Positions 26,968 to 35,908 of a DNA stretch of 36,913 nt are shown here, piece after piece. The DNA lies in NCBI GenBank assembly GCA_021738245.1, contig JAIPCJ010000027.1:1-36913 (forward strand), written 5' to 3'. Positions within the stretch are counted from its first letter, which is position 1; each line of letters opens with the position of its first letter. A program made the translations under genes and the position numbers. Source of the stretch: Methylotenera sp. (GTDB lineage: Bacteria; Pseudomonadota; Gammaproteobacteria; Burkholderiales; Burkholderiaceae_C). Below the pieces are notes generated by a model. That model had not been told where the DNA came from and did no database searches. It saw nothing but the letters and a program-made list of their open reading frames with translations.

Positions 26968-26974
26968 CCGGCCC

Positions 26975-27691
26975 ATGTCCAGAGTCACCTCTCCCGAGCC
27001 GCAGTACCTGAAGGTCAAGAACCATCTGCGCGAGGGCATTGCCAGCGGCCACTGGGTGGCGGGCGATCTGCTGCCCAGCGAGGGCGCGCTCGTGGCGCAG
27101 TTCGAGGTCAGCCGCATGACGGTGAACCGGGCGCTGCGCGAGCTGGTGCAGGAGGGCCTGATCGACCGCGTGCAGGGCGTGGGCAGTTTCGTCGCGCAGC
27201 TGCACCGCATCTCCAGCACGCTGAACGTGCGCGACGTGCATGAAGAGATCGTCGAGCGCGGCGGCCAGCACGAGGCCGTGGTGCAGGCCCTGGTGCGCGG
27301 CAAGGCCACGCCGCAGCAGGCGGCGGAGCTGGGCCTCAAGCGGGGCGCGCCGGTGTTCCTGAGCCTCATCGTGCACCTGGAGAACGGCGTGCCGATCCAG
27401 TGCGAGGAGCGGGTGGTGAACCCGGCCTGCGCGCCAGACTATCTGTCGCAGGACTTCACCCGCATCACGCCCACGCATTACCTGCTGGAGGTGGCGCCGC
27501 TGTCCGAGGCGCGCTACATGATCGAGGCCGCACTGCCCGGCGAGGTGGAGGCGCGGCTCCTGGGCATCAACCGACGTGACCCCTGCCTGGTGGTCAAGCG
27601 CATCACCTACAGCCGCGGCGTGGCCGTCACTTCCGTGAAATTGACCCACCCTGGCGCACGTTACCAATTGCAAGGGAGCTTCTCGGCATGA
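26975..27691 (+). CDS. hutC: Histidine utilisation repressor HutC (GntR family)
   Basis: A 238-residue GntR/HutC-type repressor. The N-terminal winged helix-turn-helix holds YLKVKNHLREGIASGHWVAGDLLPSE and SRMTVNRALRELVQEGLIDRVQGVGSFVA. The C-terminal UTRA domain, with FTRITPTHYLLEVAPLSEARYMIEA and LVVKRITYSRG, would bind the effector, urocanate in characterised HutC proteins. It is transcribed divergently from hutU and lies first in the rightward hut operon, so it likely represses itself and both arms. No Shine-Dalgarno is seen before the ATG at 26975; a -10-like TAGCAT ends 7 bp upstream, so the message may be leaderless. Confidence 0.95.
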   Translation: MSRVTSPEPQYLKVKNHLREGIASGHWVAGDLLPSEGALVAQFEVSRMTVNRALRELVQEGLIDRVQGVGSFVAQLHRISSTLNVRDVHEEIVERGGQHEAVVQALVRGKATPQQAAELGLKRGAPVFLSLIVHLENGVPIQCEERVVNPACAPDYLSQDFTRITPTHYLLEVAPLSEARYMIEAALPGEVEARLLGINRRDPCLVVKRITYSRGVAVTSVKLTHPGARYQLQGSFSA

Positions 27692-27696
27692 GTTGA

Positions 27697-27714
27697 TCCG
27701 CACGGAGCTGCGGA
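27697..27714 (+). other. Small inverted repeat between hutC and hutD
   Basis: TCCGCA (27697-27702) and TGCGGA (27709-27714) can pair around six bases in the 67-bp gap after hutC. It could slightly separate hutC from hutDIGF expression, but the stem is short and no T-run follows, so its meaning is uncertain. Confidence 0.3.
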
Positions 27715-27758
27715 CAATGGACGGTTGCCTGTACAGCCAAGAGCGCAAGGACAAGAAC

Positions 27759-28298
27759 ATGAGTTGGAGCAGGGTCATCGCGGCCGATGTGGCGCCGCAG
27801 GCCTGGAAGAACCAGGGTGGCACGACCCGCGAATTGCTCGCGTGGCCCCATGCCCATGACTGGGCGCTGCGCATCAGCGTGGCGCGCGTGGAACGCAACG
27901 GGCCGTTCTCGGCCTACCCGGGCGTGCACCGCTGGATGGCGGTGATCCGCGGCGCCGGCCTGCGCCTGTTCGACTGGCCGCAGTCGGTGGGAGATGAGCC
28001 CCTGCGCTTCGATGGCGGCCTCGCCCCCGAGGCGGAGCTGATCCGTGGCGATACCGACGTGTTCAACGTGATGGAGCGGCGCGGCAACCTGGAGGTGGAG
28101 TCTGCCCACCACGTGCTGCTGCCGCGCACGCCCTGGGTGGGGCTCTTCACCGTGAGTGGCGGCCTGCTGGAGCACGGCCACCGCGCCATGCCCATGGCAC
28201 CGCTCACCCTGGCCTGGTGCGAGAACCCGGTGGCTCAGAGCTGCGTGTTCACAGGCGAGGGCAATGCCTGGTGGCTGACCTGGAGCGACGAGGCGTGA
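27759..28298 (+). CDS. hutD: HutD family cupin-like protein
   Basis: A 179-residue HutD/Ves family protein with a double-stranded beta-helix (cupin-like) fold pattern. Typical blocks are [15 protein letters not shown] (17-31), [26 protein letters not shown] (the HutD signature), then [10 protein letters not shown] and a tail WWLTW. HutD is found in many hut operons; work in pseudomonads suggests it limits hut activity when urocanate or a related metabolite is high, but its mechanism is not settled. The ATG at 27759 has AAGGA 6 bp upstream. The next gene, hutI, starts 4 bp after its stop, so they are one operon. Confidence 0.88.
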   Translation: MSWSRVIAADVAPQAWKNQGGTTRELLAWPHAHDWALRISVARVERNGPFSAYPGVHRWMAVIRGAGLRLFDWPQSVGDEPLRFDGGLAPEAELIRGDTDVFNVMERRGNLEVESAHHVLLPRTPWVGLFTVSGGLLEHGHRAMPMAPLTLAWCENPVAQSCVFTGEGNAWWLTWSDEA

Positions 28299-28302
28299 AG
28301 TC

Positions 28303-29502
28303 ATGAAACTCTGGCGCGGCGGTCGGCTCGCCACCCTGGCAGGCGACAGCGGCTGGGGCCTCATCGACGACGGCGCCTTGCTGGTGGACGACACCGGCCG
28401 CCTGGCCTGGGTGGGCCCGAGTGCCGAGGCCCCGGCGGCCGAGGCCGTGGTGGAGCTGCAGGGCGCGCTGGTGACGCCGGGTCTGGTGGACTGCCACACC
28501 CACCTCGTGTATGGCGGCAACCGCGCGCACGAATTCGAGCAGCGGCTGCAGGGCGTGAGCTATGCCGACATCGCCCGTGCGGGCGGCGGCATCAAGTCCA
28601 CCGTGGCGGCCACGCGGGCGGCCAGCGAGGCCGAGCTGCTGGCGTCAGCCCAGCGCCGCGCCCGTGCGCTGCTGGCGGAGGGCGTGACGACGCTGGAGGT
28701 CAAGTCCGGCTACGGCCTGGAGGCGGCCACCGAGGCGCGCATGCTGCGCGCGGCCCGCCAGCTCGGTGCGCTCGGCGTTGACGTGCGCACCACCTTCCTG
28801 GGTGCGCATGCGCTGCCGCTCGAGTTCACCGACGCCGATGCCTACGTCGATGCCGTCTGCGACTGGCTGCCGACGCTGCACGCGGCTGGCCTGGTCGACG
28901 CGGTGGATGCCTTCTGCGAGCACCTGGCTTTCAGCCCGGCCCAGGTGGCCCGCGTGTTCGACGCGGCGCAGCGCCTCGGCCTGCCGGTCAAGCTGCATGC
29001 CGAGCAGCTCAGCGACCAAGGCGGCGCCGCGCTGGCAGCCCGTTATGGCGCCTTGAGCTGCGATCACCTCGAGTACCTGAGCCCCTCCGGCGTGCAGGCC
29101 ATGGCCGCCGCCGGGACGGTGGCGGTGCTGTTGCCTGGCGCCTTCTATGCGCTGCGCGAAACCAGGCTGCCGCCGATGGCCGCGTTGCGCGCCGCAGGCG
29201 TGCCCATCGCGCTGGCCACCGACCACAACCCCGGCAGCTCGCCCACGCTGTCGCCGCTGCTGATGCTCAACATGGGCTGCGTGCTGTTCGGCCTGACCCC
29301 GGAAGAGGCGTTGCGCGGCCTGACGGTCAACGGCGCCCGCGCGCTCGGGCTGCGTGAGAGGGGGCAATTGGTCGCAGGTCAACGTGCCGATTTCTGTATT
29401 TGGGCGGCTGGACACCCGCGAGAGCTGGCTGCATGCTTCGGGCACAACCCGCTGATAGAACGGGTGTGCCAGGCCAAACCGGCTCAACCGGGAGAACCAT
29501 GA
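28303..29502 (+). CDS. hutI: Imidazolonepropionase
   Basis: A 399-residue amidohydrolase-superfamily enzyme, third step of histidine breakdown. It opens the imidazolone ring to give N-formimidoyl-L-glutamate. Metal ligands H65 and H67 lie in [47 protein letters not shown] and the [10 protein letters not shown] block with the metal-binding aspartate follow in the expected order. The start at 28303 lies 4 bp after hutD and the stop overlaps hutG as ATGA. Length and motifs are normal. Confidence 0.96.
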   Translation: MKLWRGGRLATLAGDSGWGLIDDGALLVDDTGRLAWVGPSAEAPAAEAVVELQGALVTPGLVDCHTHLVYGGNRAHEFEQRLQGVSYADIARAGGGIKSTVAATRAASEAELLASAQRRARALLAEGVTTLEVKSGYGLEAATEARMLRAARQLGALGVDVRTTFLGAHALPLEFTDADAYVDAVCDWLPTLHAAGLVDAVDAFCEHLAFSPAQVARVFDAAQRLGLPVKLHAEQLSDQGGAALAARYGALSCDHLEYLSPSGVQAMAAAGTVAVLLPGAFYALRETRLPPMAALRAAGVPIALATDHNPGSSPTLSPLLMLNMGCVLFGLTPEEALRGLTVNGARALGLRERGQLVAGQRADFCIWAAGHPRELAACFGHNPLIERVCQAKPAQPGEP

Positions 29503-30299
29503 GCGTCTTTCGCCTCCAGCAGGGCCGCGGGCCCTTGCTGATCAGCCTGCCGCATGTCGGCACCGAGATTCCGCCGGAGCTGCACGACCGTCTTGTGCCC
29601 CGGGCCCTGGCCAGCGAGGACACCGACTGGCATCTGGAGCGCCTGTACGCGCCGCTGGCCGAGAAGCTCGGCGCCAGCCTCATCGTGCCGCGCTACAGCC
29701 GCTATGTCATCGACCTGAACCGCCCACCCAACGACGAACCGCTCTACCCCGGCGCCAGCGGCGGCACAGGCCTGGTGCCCACGCGCTTCTTCACTGACGA
29801 CCCCCTGTACCGCGCCGGTGCCGAGCCCCGCCCTGACGAAGTGGCCGCCCGTCGCGAGGCCTACTGGCAGCCCTACCACTACGCGCTGCAGTCCGAGTTG
29901 ATGCGCCTGCGCGACCGCCATGGCCGGGGCCTGCTGTTCGACGGCCACAGCATCCGCTCCGAGCTGCCCTGGCTGTTCGAGGGCGAGCTGCCGGCCCTGA
30001 ACCTGGGCACCGCCGACGGCGACGCCTGCGACCCCGGCATGACGGCCCGACTGGCCGGGGTGCTGGCGGGTCAGGCGCAGTACAGCCATGTGGTCAACGG
30101 CCGTTTCAAGGGCGGTTTCATCACGCGGCATTACGGCCGCCCTGGCGACGGCTTGCACGCGGTGCAGTTGGAGATGTGCCAGCGCTGCTACATGGACGAA
30201 GCCGCCGACCCGGCGGGCGCCTACGATGAAGCGCGAGCCGCCCAGGTGCTGCCCGTCATCGAGCAACTGCTGCAGGAGATGCTCGCATGGCATCCCTGA
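29499..30299 (+). CDS. hutG: N-formylglutamate deformylase
   Basis: A 266-residue N-formylglutamate amidohydrolase family protein that splits N-formyl-L-glutamate into glutamate and formate, the last step. Family blocks are [16 protein letters not shown] (13-28), [42 protein letters not shown] and [11 protein letters not shown]. The ATG at 29499 overlaps the hutI stop, with GGAGA 3 bp before it. Together with HutF it shows that this organism uses the five-enzyme route and not the formamide-releasing route. hutF begins 13 bases before its stop. Confidence 0.95.
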   Translation: MSVFRLQQGRGPLLISLPHVGTEIPPELHDRLVPRALASEDTDWHLERLYAPLAEKLGASLIVPRYSRYVIDLNRPPNDEPLYPGASGGTGLVPTRFFTDDPLYRAGAEPRPDEVAARREAYWQPYHYALQSELMRLRDRHGRGLLFDGHSIRSELPWLFEGELPALNLGTADGDACDPGMTARLAGVLAGQAQYSHVVNGRFKGGFITRHYGRPGDGLHAVQLEMCQRCYMDEAADPAGAYDEARAAQVLPVIEQLLQEMLAWHP

Positions 30300-31672
30300 A
30301 ACGCCTGCACACGCCCCTGGCCTGGCTGGACGGCCGCTGGCAACGCGACGTGCTCCTGACCGTCGATGCCAGCGGGCATTGGTCGGAGATCGCCGCCGAT
30401 CAGCCAGTGCCGCCCGATGCGGAGAAGCTCGCAGGGCCGGTGGTCCCGAGTCTGGTGAACGGGCACAGCCACGCCTTCCAGCGGGCCTTCGTGGGCCTGG
30501 CGGAGCGCCGCGACGCCGGCCAGGACGATTTCTGGAGCTGGCGTGACCGCATGTACGCGCTGGCCCTGCGCATCTCGCCCGAGCAGCTGCGCGCCGTGGC
30601 CACCCAGCTGTATGCCGAACTGCTGCGCGGCGGCTACACCCAGGTGTGCGAGTTCCACTACCTGCACCATCCGGCCGAAGGCCAGGCCTTCGAGGACGAA
30701 CTCGACATGGCCTGGGCCCTGGTCGAGGCCGCCCAGGATGCCGGCATCGGCCTGACGCTGCTGCCGGTGGTCTACACCCGCAGCGGCTTCGGTGCGGCGG
30801 GCCTGCGGCCCGACCAGCATCGCTTCGCAGCCCATGCCGACTGGGCCTGGCGCGCCTGCCAGCGCGTGCTGGCGGCCGGTGTGCCACGGGTGAACGCGGG
30901 TGTGGCGCTGCATTCCCTGCGCGGCGCCTCGGCTGACGACATCGCCCGGCTGATGCAGCAGGTCGGCAGCCAAGACGTGCCGGTGCACATGCACATCGCC
31001 GAGCAGACGGCCGAAGTGGCGGATTGCCTGGCCGCCACCGGCAAGCGGCCGCTGCAGTGGCTGGCCGAGGCCGGCTATCTGGACGCCCGCTGGCAACTGG
31101 TGCACGCCACGCATGCCGAACCTGCCGAGATCGACGCGGTTGCGGCCCGCGGCGCCGGCATCGTCATCTGCCCCGGCACCGAAGCCAACCTCGGCGACGG
31201 CCTGCCCGATCTGCCACGCTGGCTGGCCGCCGGCGTGCCGCTCACGGTGGGCTCTGACAGCCAGGTCACGCGCGGCTGGGTGGAAGAGCTGCGCTGGATG
31301 GAGTACGGCCAGCGCCTGGTGCTGCGCCAGCGCAACGTGGCCTCGGTCCCTGGCCAGCAGCCGTCCAGCGGCGCGCGTTTGTTCGACGCGGCCGTGGCCG
31401 GCGGTGCCGGCGCGGCGGGCTTCGCGGCCTGGGGTCTGAAGGCCGGTGCCCGGGCCGACTTCATCGTGCTGAACCGTGAAGCCGATGCCTTGCGCGGCCT
31501 GCCCGACGAAGCCTTGCTGGATGCCGTCGTCTTCGGCAGCAACGGCTCGCCCTGGCAGTCCGTCTGGGTGGCCGGGCGGGCGCGCCCCTGGCGCGCGCCT
31601 CAGCGGGTGGGCGATGCCTATGAGGCCGCCATGCAGGCGCTGTGGTGTGCAGGAGGCAGTCCGCAGGCCTGA
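30287..31672 (+). CDS. hutF: Formimidoylglutamate deiminase
   Basis: A 461-residue amidohydrolase-superfamily enzyme that hydrolyses N-formimidoyl-L-glutamate to N-formyl-L-glutamate and ammonia. Metal ligands H60 and H62 lie in NGHSHAFQRAFVGL; VCEFHYLHHP, HMHIAEQTAEV, HATHAEPAEI and the GSDSQVTRGWVEELRWMEYGQRL region agree with HutF. It overlaps hutG by 13 bases and is the last gene of the rightward hut run. The pair hutG-hutF completes the pathway, although histidine uptake is not clearly encoded in this window. Confidence 0.94.
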   Translation: MASLKRLHTPLAWLDGRWQRDVLLTVDASGHWSEIAADQPVPPDAEKLAGPVVPSLVNGHSHAFQRAFVGLAERRDAGQDDFWSWRDRMYALALRISPEQLRAVATQLYAELLRGGYTQVCEFHYLHHPAEGQAFEDELDMAWALVEAAQDAGIGLTLLPVVYTRSGFGAAGLRPDQHRFAAHADWAWRACQRVLAAGVPRVNAGVALHSLRGASADDIARLMQQVGSQDVPVHMHIAEQTAEVADCLAATGKRPLQWLAEAGYLDARWQLVHATHAEPAEIDAVAARGAGIVICPGTEANLGDGLPDLPRWLAAGVPLTVGSDSQVTRGWVEELRWMEYGQRLVLRQRNVASVPGQQPSSGARLFDAAVAGGAGAAGFAAWGLKAGARADFIVLNREADALRGLPDEALLDAVVFGSNGSPWQSVWVAGRARPWRAPQRVGDAYEAAMQALWCAGGSPQA

Positions 31673-31731
31673 TCTTGGCGAGAGCAGGCTGACCCGTTAG
31701 TCTCGTCACACAACAACCCGGAGGGTGTGTG

Positions 31732-33285
31732 ATGAAGCTGAGTGATTTCACGATCAAGGCGCGGCTTCTCGCGCTGGCGGCCCTCGCGGTGCTGGCCATG
31801 GGGGTGGTCGGCATTCAAGGCTTGCGCAGCCTGGCGCAGTCCAAGGCCGAGTTCGTGCACTACGTCGACAACGACGTCGCGGCGCTGACCCAGCTCGCGG
31901 GCGTGCGGGCCGGTGTGGGCAACCTGCGACGCTACGAGAAAGACCTCCTCATCAACCTGGCGGATGCCAAGGCCGTGGAGCGCTACCGCAAGGACTGGAC
32001 CGAGACCTTCGCCAAGGTCGACGACAGCCTGGCCCGCATGAGCAAGCTGGATCTGCCGCCCGACATCCAGCGCATGCCGGCCGAGCTGCAAAAGTCCCTG
32101 CAGGACTACCGCAGCGGCTTCTCGGCGCTGGTCGAGCGCCTGGTCAAGGGCGAGTTCGCCGACACCGCCGCGGCCAACCAGGCCATGGAGCCCGTGAAGG
32201 GCCCGGTGCGGGCGGTCGACAAGACGCTGGGCGAGATGACGACGCTGATCGACAAGCACTCCGACACCCAGGTGGCCGCGCTGGACGAGCACGAGCAGAC
32301 CATCCGCCGCAACCTGGTGCTGGTGGTCATCGTGGCCGTGCTGCTGCTCGTGGGCTACACGGCGGTGAACATCCGTTCCATCCTCGCGCCGCTGGCCTAT
32401 GCCGTGCGCACGACCGACCGCATTGCCGGCCAGGACCTGAGCGAGCCGGTGCGCGTCGTGGGGCGCGACGAGACCGCGGCGCTGATGCGGGGCGTGGAGG
32501 CGATGCAGACCGCGCTGTCAGGCATCGTCGGCGGCGTGCGTCGCAGCACCGACAACATCGCCCACGCGTCGCGTGAGGTGGCCATCGGCAGCCAGGACCT
32601 GAGCGACCGCACCGAACAGGCCGCGTCCAACCTGGAAGAAACCGCATCGGCCATGGAACAGCTCACGGCCAGCGTCACCCACAACGCCGAATCGGCCCGC
32701 CAGGCCAATCAACTCGCGACCGACGCTGCCGAGGTGGCGCGGCGCGGGGGCGCCGTGGTGGATGAAGTGGTGCAGACCATGGGCCGCATCAGCGCGTCGT
32801 CCAGCAAGATCGGCGACATCATCTCGGTGATCGACGGCATCGCCTTCCAGACCAACATCCTGGCGCTCAACGCCGCAGTCGAAGCGGCCCGGGCCGGCGA
32901 GCAGGGGCGTGGTTTTGCCGTGGTGGCCGGTGAGGTGCGCACGCTGGCGCAGCGGTCGGCGGAGGCTGCCAAGGAGATCAAGTCCCTCATCCTCAGCAGC
33001 GCCGAGAGCGTGGAGAGCGGCACGGCGCTGGTGGCCAAGGCGGGCGAGACCATGCACGAGATCATCTCGGCGATTGCACGCGTCAGCAGCATCGTCAGCG
33101 AGATCAGCCATGCCACCGGTGAGCAGAGCACCGGGATCAACCAGATCGGTCAGGCCATTGCCAACCTCGACCAGATGACGCAGCAGAACGCCGCGCTCGT
33201 CGAGGAGTCTGCGGCGGCGGCGCACAGCCTGCAGCAGCAGGCGGACGAGTTATCTCGCTCGGTGGCGGTGTTCCGCCTGGGCTGA
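31732..33285 (+). CDS. Methyl-accepting chemotaxis protein
   Basis: A 517-residue transmembrane chemoreceptor. A first membrane segment (about 10-30) and a second (about 193-212, [19 protein letters not shown]) enclose a roughly 160-residue periplasmic helical domain of 4HB type. A HAMP linker with [16 protein letters not shown] comes next, then the methylation helices and the signalling tip [37 protein letters not shown], which binds CheA/CheW. No C-terminal CheR-docking pentapeptide is seen. The ATG at 31732 is used (GTG one codon upstream) with GGAGG about 8 bp before. It follows hutF by 59 bp on the same strand. The ligand is unknown; a histidine-pathway link is only suggested by position. 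Confidence 0.92.
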   Translation: MKLSDFTIKARLLALAALAVLAMGVVGIQGLRSLAQSKAEFVHYVDNDVAALTQLAGVRAGVGNLRRYEKDLLINLADAKAVERYRKDWTETFAKVDDSLARMSKLDLPPDIQRMPAELQKSLQDYRSGFSALVERLVKGEFADTAAANQAMEPVKGPVRAVDKTLGEMTTLIDKHSDTQVAALDEHEQTIRRNLVLVVIVAVLLLVGYTAVNIRSILAPLAYAVRTTDRIAGQDLSEPVRVVGRDETAALMRGVEAMQTALSGIVGGVRRSTDNIAHASREVAIGSQDLSDRTEQAASNLEETASAMEQLTASVTHNAESARQANQLATDAAEVARRGGAVVDEVVQTMGRISASSSKIGDIISVIDGIAFQTNILALNAAVEAARAGEQGRGFAVVAGEVRTLAQRSAEAAKEIKSLILSSAESVESGTALVAKAGETMHEIISAIARVSSIVSEISHATGEQSTGINQIGQAIANLDQMTQQNAALVEESAAAAHSLQQQADELSRSVAVFRLG

Positions 33286-33420
33286 TCCGTGTCGCCCGGC
33301 GAGCCGTTCACGCGGCTGGCTGTCGATTCGGCGCCCGGCCTTGCCGTTCGTCACTCGTCGTTCGTGGCGGGGCGGGGTGCGGCGCACCATGCGTGCACTG
33401 ACAACCCCACGGAGCCCTTC

Positions 33421-33702
33421 ATGAACACCTCGACCCCCGACACCGACCTGCGCGCCATCGCCCAACGCCGCGTGGACATCAAGATGGGTTTCATCGGGCA
33501 CCTTTGCGTGTTCACGGCCGTCAACGGCGGGCTGGCGCTGTTTCACTTCCTGTCCCGCGGGAGCTTCCAGGTGCCCTACCCGGTGTGGGGCTGGGGCATC
33601 GGCCTGCTGGCGCACGGCGTGGGCACGCTGGCCAGCCTGATGGGCACGGGCGTGCGCGAGCGGCTGCTCAACGCCGAGATGGCCGCGCTGCAAAAGCGCT
33701 GA
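33421..33702 (+). CDS. Small 2TM domain protein
   Basis: A 93-residue protein with two membrane segments, about residues 24-41 (GFIGHLCVFTAVNGGLAL) and 55-73 (YPVWGWGIGLLAHGVGTLA), preceded by RAIAQRRVDIKM. The R-V-x(3)-GF-x-H-L pattern and PVWGWG-I-x-LLAHG match the 2TM domain family often found fused to or beside sensor proteins; its function is not known. It lies 135 bp after the chemoreceptor, and its stop is embedded in the palindrome shared with the converging asparaginase gene. Confidence 0.8.
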   Translation: MNTSTPDTDLRAIAQRRVDIKMGFIGHLCVFTAVNGGLALFHFLSRGSFQVPYPVWGWGIGLLAHGVGTLASLMGTGVRERLLNAEMAALQKR

Positions 33703-33714
33703 GCGCTCAGCGCT
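33695..33714. terminator. Perfect 20-bp palindrome containing two convergent stop codons
   Basis: AGCGCTGAGC followed by its exact mirror GCTCAGCGCT. Both TGA stops, of the 2TM gene (33700-33702) and of the asparaginase gene on the other strand (33707-33709), lie symmetrically inside it, with only 4 bp between the genes. Either transcript can fold it into an 8-bp stem with a GCGC loop. No T-run is present. Confidence 0.6.
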
Positions 33715-34729
33715 GCAGGGCCGCGGCGGGCCGCAGTGACCCGACATCCAGCCCGCGCCAGTTGCGCAGGCGCAGGTGGCTGTAGCTGGCGAGCAGCTCG
33801 TCGTCGCTCTTCAGCAAGGCCGCCGCCACCGCGGCCATGGCGGCTTCGGCGGCGCGGGCCGCGCCGTCGTCGATCTTGAGGGCCACGCCCAGGCCCAGCC
33901 CCGGCAGGGCCGCGCAATACACGCCCTCGGCGCCGATCTTGCAGAACAGGCGCTCGCCCCAGGCCTGCATCACGCGGGTGTCGAAGCGATCGGTGCCGCC
34001 CACCATGAAGGGGGCTGCGGCTGCCGCCTGCCGCAGCCGGCGCGCCGCGCGCGCATGGCCGTCGGAGAGGCCCACGCCGGTGCCGCAACGCGCGAAGGCC
34101 AGCGCGAGCGACTTCAGCGGCAGGGCGTAGGTCGGGATGGAGCAGCCGTCGATGCCACGGGGCGCCTGCTCGGCATCGACGCCGGTGGTGGCCGACAGCG
34201 CCGCCGTCACCTCGCGCATCACCGGGTGGTCGGCCGCCACATAGCCGCGCACGAACGCCGCCGGCTCGGCGCCCGCGTGCCGCGCCATCAGGCAGGCCAG
34301 GCAGACGAAGCCGCTGTGCTTGCCCGAGCAGTTGTTGTGCAGCGGCGTGGCCTGCTCGCCGCGCGCTGCCATGGCGCGCAGCACCGGCTCGCGGCTGGGC
34401 CACTGGGTGCCGCACTCCAACGCGGTCGTGTCCAGCCCGAGCTTGGCAAGGACGCCGGCTGCGGTGGCGACATGCTCGGGCTCGCCGCTGTGCGAGGCGC
34501 AGGCGAGGGCGAGTTCAGCGTCGGTCAGGCCGAAGGTGTCGGCCGCGCCACTGGCGACCAAGGGCAGGGCCTGCAGCATCTTCACCGCCGAGCGCGGGAA
34601 GACCGGGCGGTCGATGTCGCCGAGGGCGGTGTGCACCGCACCCGAGGCGTCGACGATGGCCACGGCGCCCGTATGGCAAGACTCGACGGCAGTGCCGCGC
34701 AGGACTTCGATCAGGACAGGGTTGGCCAC
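33707..34729 (-). CDS. L-asparaginase, zinc-dependent ReAV-like (asparaginase II family)
   Basis: A 340-residue protein of the thermolabile asparaginase family (PF06089 type), unrelated to the bacterial type I/II enzymes of the AnsA/AnsB kind. It hydrolyses asparagine to aspartate and ammonia. The residues that serve the active site in the Rhizobium etli enzyme have clear counterparts: S47 and K50 in FPRSAVKM, S79 in ACASHSGEPEH, K264 in FCKIG; the zinc ligands correspond to C134 and K137 in NNCSGKHSG and C196 in IDGCSIPTY. The GTG at 34729 is chosen because GGAG lies 6 bp upstream and the family block PVLIEVLRG follows. No signal peptide: cytoplasmic. Confidence 0.88.
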   Translation of the reverse strand: MANPVLIEVLRGTAVESCHTGAVAIVDASGAVHTALGDIDRPVFPRSAVKMLQALPLVASGAADTFGLTDAELALACASHSGEPEHVATAAGVLAKLGLDTTALECGTQWPSREPVLRAMAARGEQATPLHNNCSGKHSGFVCLACLMARHAGAEPAAFVRGYVAADHPVMREVTAALSATTGVDAEQAPRGIDGCSIPTYALPLKSLALAFARCGTGVGLSDGHARAARRLRQAAAAAPFMVGGTDRFDTRVMQAWGERLFCKIGAEGVYCAALPGLGLGVALKIDDGAARAAEAAMAAVAAALLKSDDELLASYSHLRLRNWRGLDVGSLRPAAALQR

Positions 34730-34931
34730 AAGGGTCTCCGATTGCTTGATGACGGCGCCCGCCCTGGCCGCGGGGGTCTTCCTCAGCTTGCAGGCCGGGC
34801 ATGACCGGGTCGCGGGGGACGTCCCTAAATCATGGGCGCCGGCGCATTGTGCGGCGGACTTGGACCTGTCCCAATCGAGCTCAGCCGGCGCCAAGCCCGG
34901 CAGCGAACGACCAACCATTCGAAGGGGCGCC
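34730..34931. promoter_or_regulatory. Divergent region between asparaginase and PEP-CTERM genes
   Basis: A 202-bp non-coding gap that must hold both promoters. A GC-rich tract with GCCGGCGC occurs twice (34840-34847 and 34884-34891), which might be a regulator site. No convincing -35/-10 or -24/-12 pair was recognised by eye. Confidence 0.3.
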
Positions 34932-35861
34932 ATGACACTGACCCGTGCACTCTCGGCCTGCGGTCTCGCCTGGGCCTTGTTCGCCAGCGTGCCGGCGCCA
35001 GCCCTGGCCGCGCCAACCTACAGCTTCGGGCCTGACGGCATCGGCGTCGGACGTGTCTTCAGCACGGTCGCACCCGGCACCGCCACGTCGATCGCCACGC
35101 TGGGCGATGGCAGCGTGGCGTTCAACGGTGGCCTGGTCTACCGCGGCGCCACGAGCAGCTTCTACGCCATCGGCAACGATGGCCTGGGCAACGCCAGCCT
35201 GGTGGCCTTCAGCGCCGCCGCACCTGGGACCTTCACGCTCAACCAGGGTTTGTCGGTCAGCGGTTTCACGGGCGGGCTGGCCTTGGCGGGCAGCACGCTG
35301 TATGCCGTCAGCACTGATTTCAACGGCAGCAGCTCGCTCTACAGCATGGACCTCACCGGCGGCAGCCTGACGCTGCTGGGCGCACTCAGCGGTGCGCTGT
35401 ACACCGGCCTGACCTTCGACGCCGACGACGGTCTGCTCTACGGCATCGCGGCCGACGAGTTCGGCGTGGGCCGGTCGGTGCGGCGCATCAACCTGGCGGG
35501 TGGCGTCAGTGATGTGGAGCTCTTTCGCCTGGGCGACGGCAGCGTCAGCTTCAACGGCGGCCTGGCGTACGACGACCAGGCGGACCTCTTCAACGTGATC
35601 GCCAACGACGCGCTGGCGTCAAGCACGCTGATGAGCTTTGACCTGACCGGTGCGGCCAGCCTGACCGCGCTGGGGGGCAGCTTCGGCTTCGGCTACCTGA
35701 ATGCCGGGCTGGCGATCGGGCCTGAAGCCGGTGGCGGCGGCGGAGGTGGCGGGGGCGGGGGCGGTGGCAACACCGTGCCCGAGCCGGCCACGCCTGCACT
35801 GCTGCTGGCCCTTGCGCTGGCCTGGGCGGTCAGCCAGCGCGCCCGGTCCGAGCCGCGGTGA
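34932..35861 (+). CDS. PEP-CTERM secreted protein with beta-propeller-like repeats
   Basis: A 309-residue exported protein. A signal peptide (1-26, ending PALA) is followed by a roughly 235-residue domain of repeated segments, a 13-glycine linker (267-279), and a C-terminal sorting signal: V282-P-E-P, a hydrophobic stretch (about 288-301) and the basic RAR near the end. This tripartite tail is the PEP-CTERM signal recognised by an exosortase, normally found with exopolysaccharide loci. The repeats alternate: LGDGSVAFNGGLVY...FYAIGNDGLG...SLVAF at 57-95 is mirrored by LGDGSVSFNGGLAY...FNVIANDALA...TLMSF later, with LYAVSTDF and LYGIAADEF units between. This suggests blades of a small propeller. 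Function unknown; probably surface-attached. No exosortase gene is in the window. Confidence 0.85.
   Translation: MTLTRALSACGLAWALFASVPAPALAAPTYSFGPDGIGVGRVFSTVAPGTATSIATLGDGSVAFNGGLVYRGATSSFYAIGNDGLGNASLVAFSAAAPGTFTLNQGLSVSGFTGGLALAGSTLYAVSTDFNGSSSLYSMDLTGGSLTLLGALSGALYTGLTFDADDGLLYGIAADEFGVGRSVRRINLAGGVSDVELFRLGDGSVSFNGGLAYDDQADLFNVIANDALASSTLMSFDLTGAASLTALGGSFGFGYLNAGLAIGPEAGGGGGGGGGGGGGNTVPEPATPALLLALALAWAVSQRARSEPR
35730..35768 (+). repeat. Glycine-codon tract in the PEP-CTERM gene
   Basis: Thirteen consecutive GGN codons (a run of GGT, GGC, GGG and GGA) encode the linker between the repeat domain and the sorting signal. Such a G-rich tract can gain or lose codons by slippage; in-frame changes would alter only linker length. 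Confidence 0.85.
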
Positions 35862-35908
35862 GCCCGCGCGTCCTTCCCTCTGCCCGTTCACTTACTGGAG
35901 ACCTCCCC

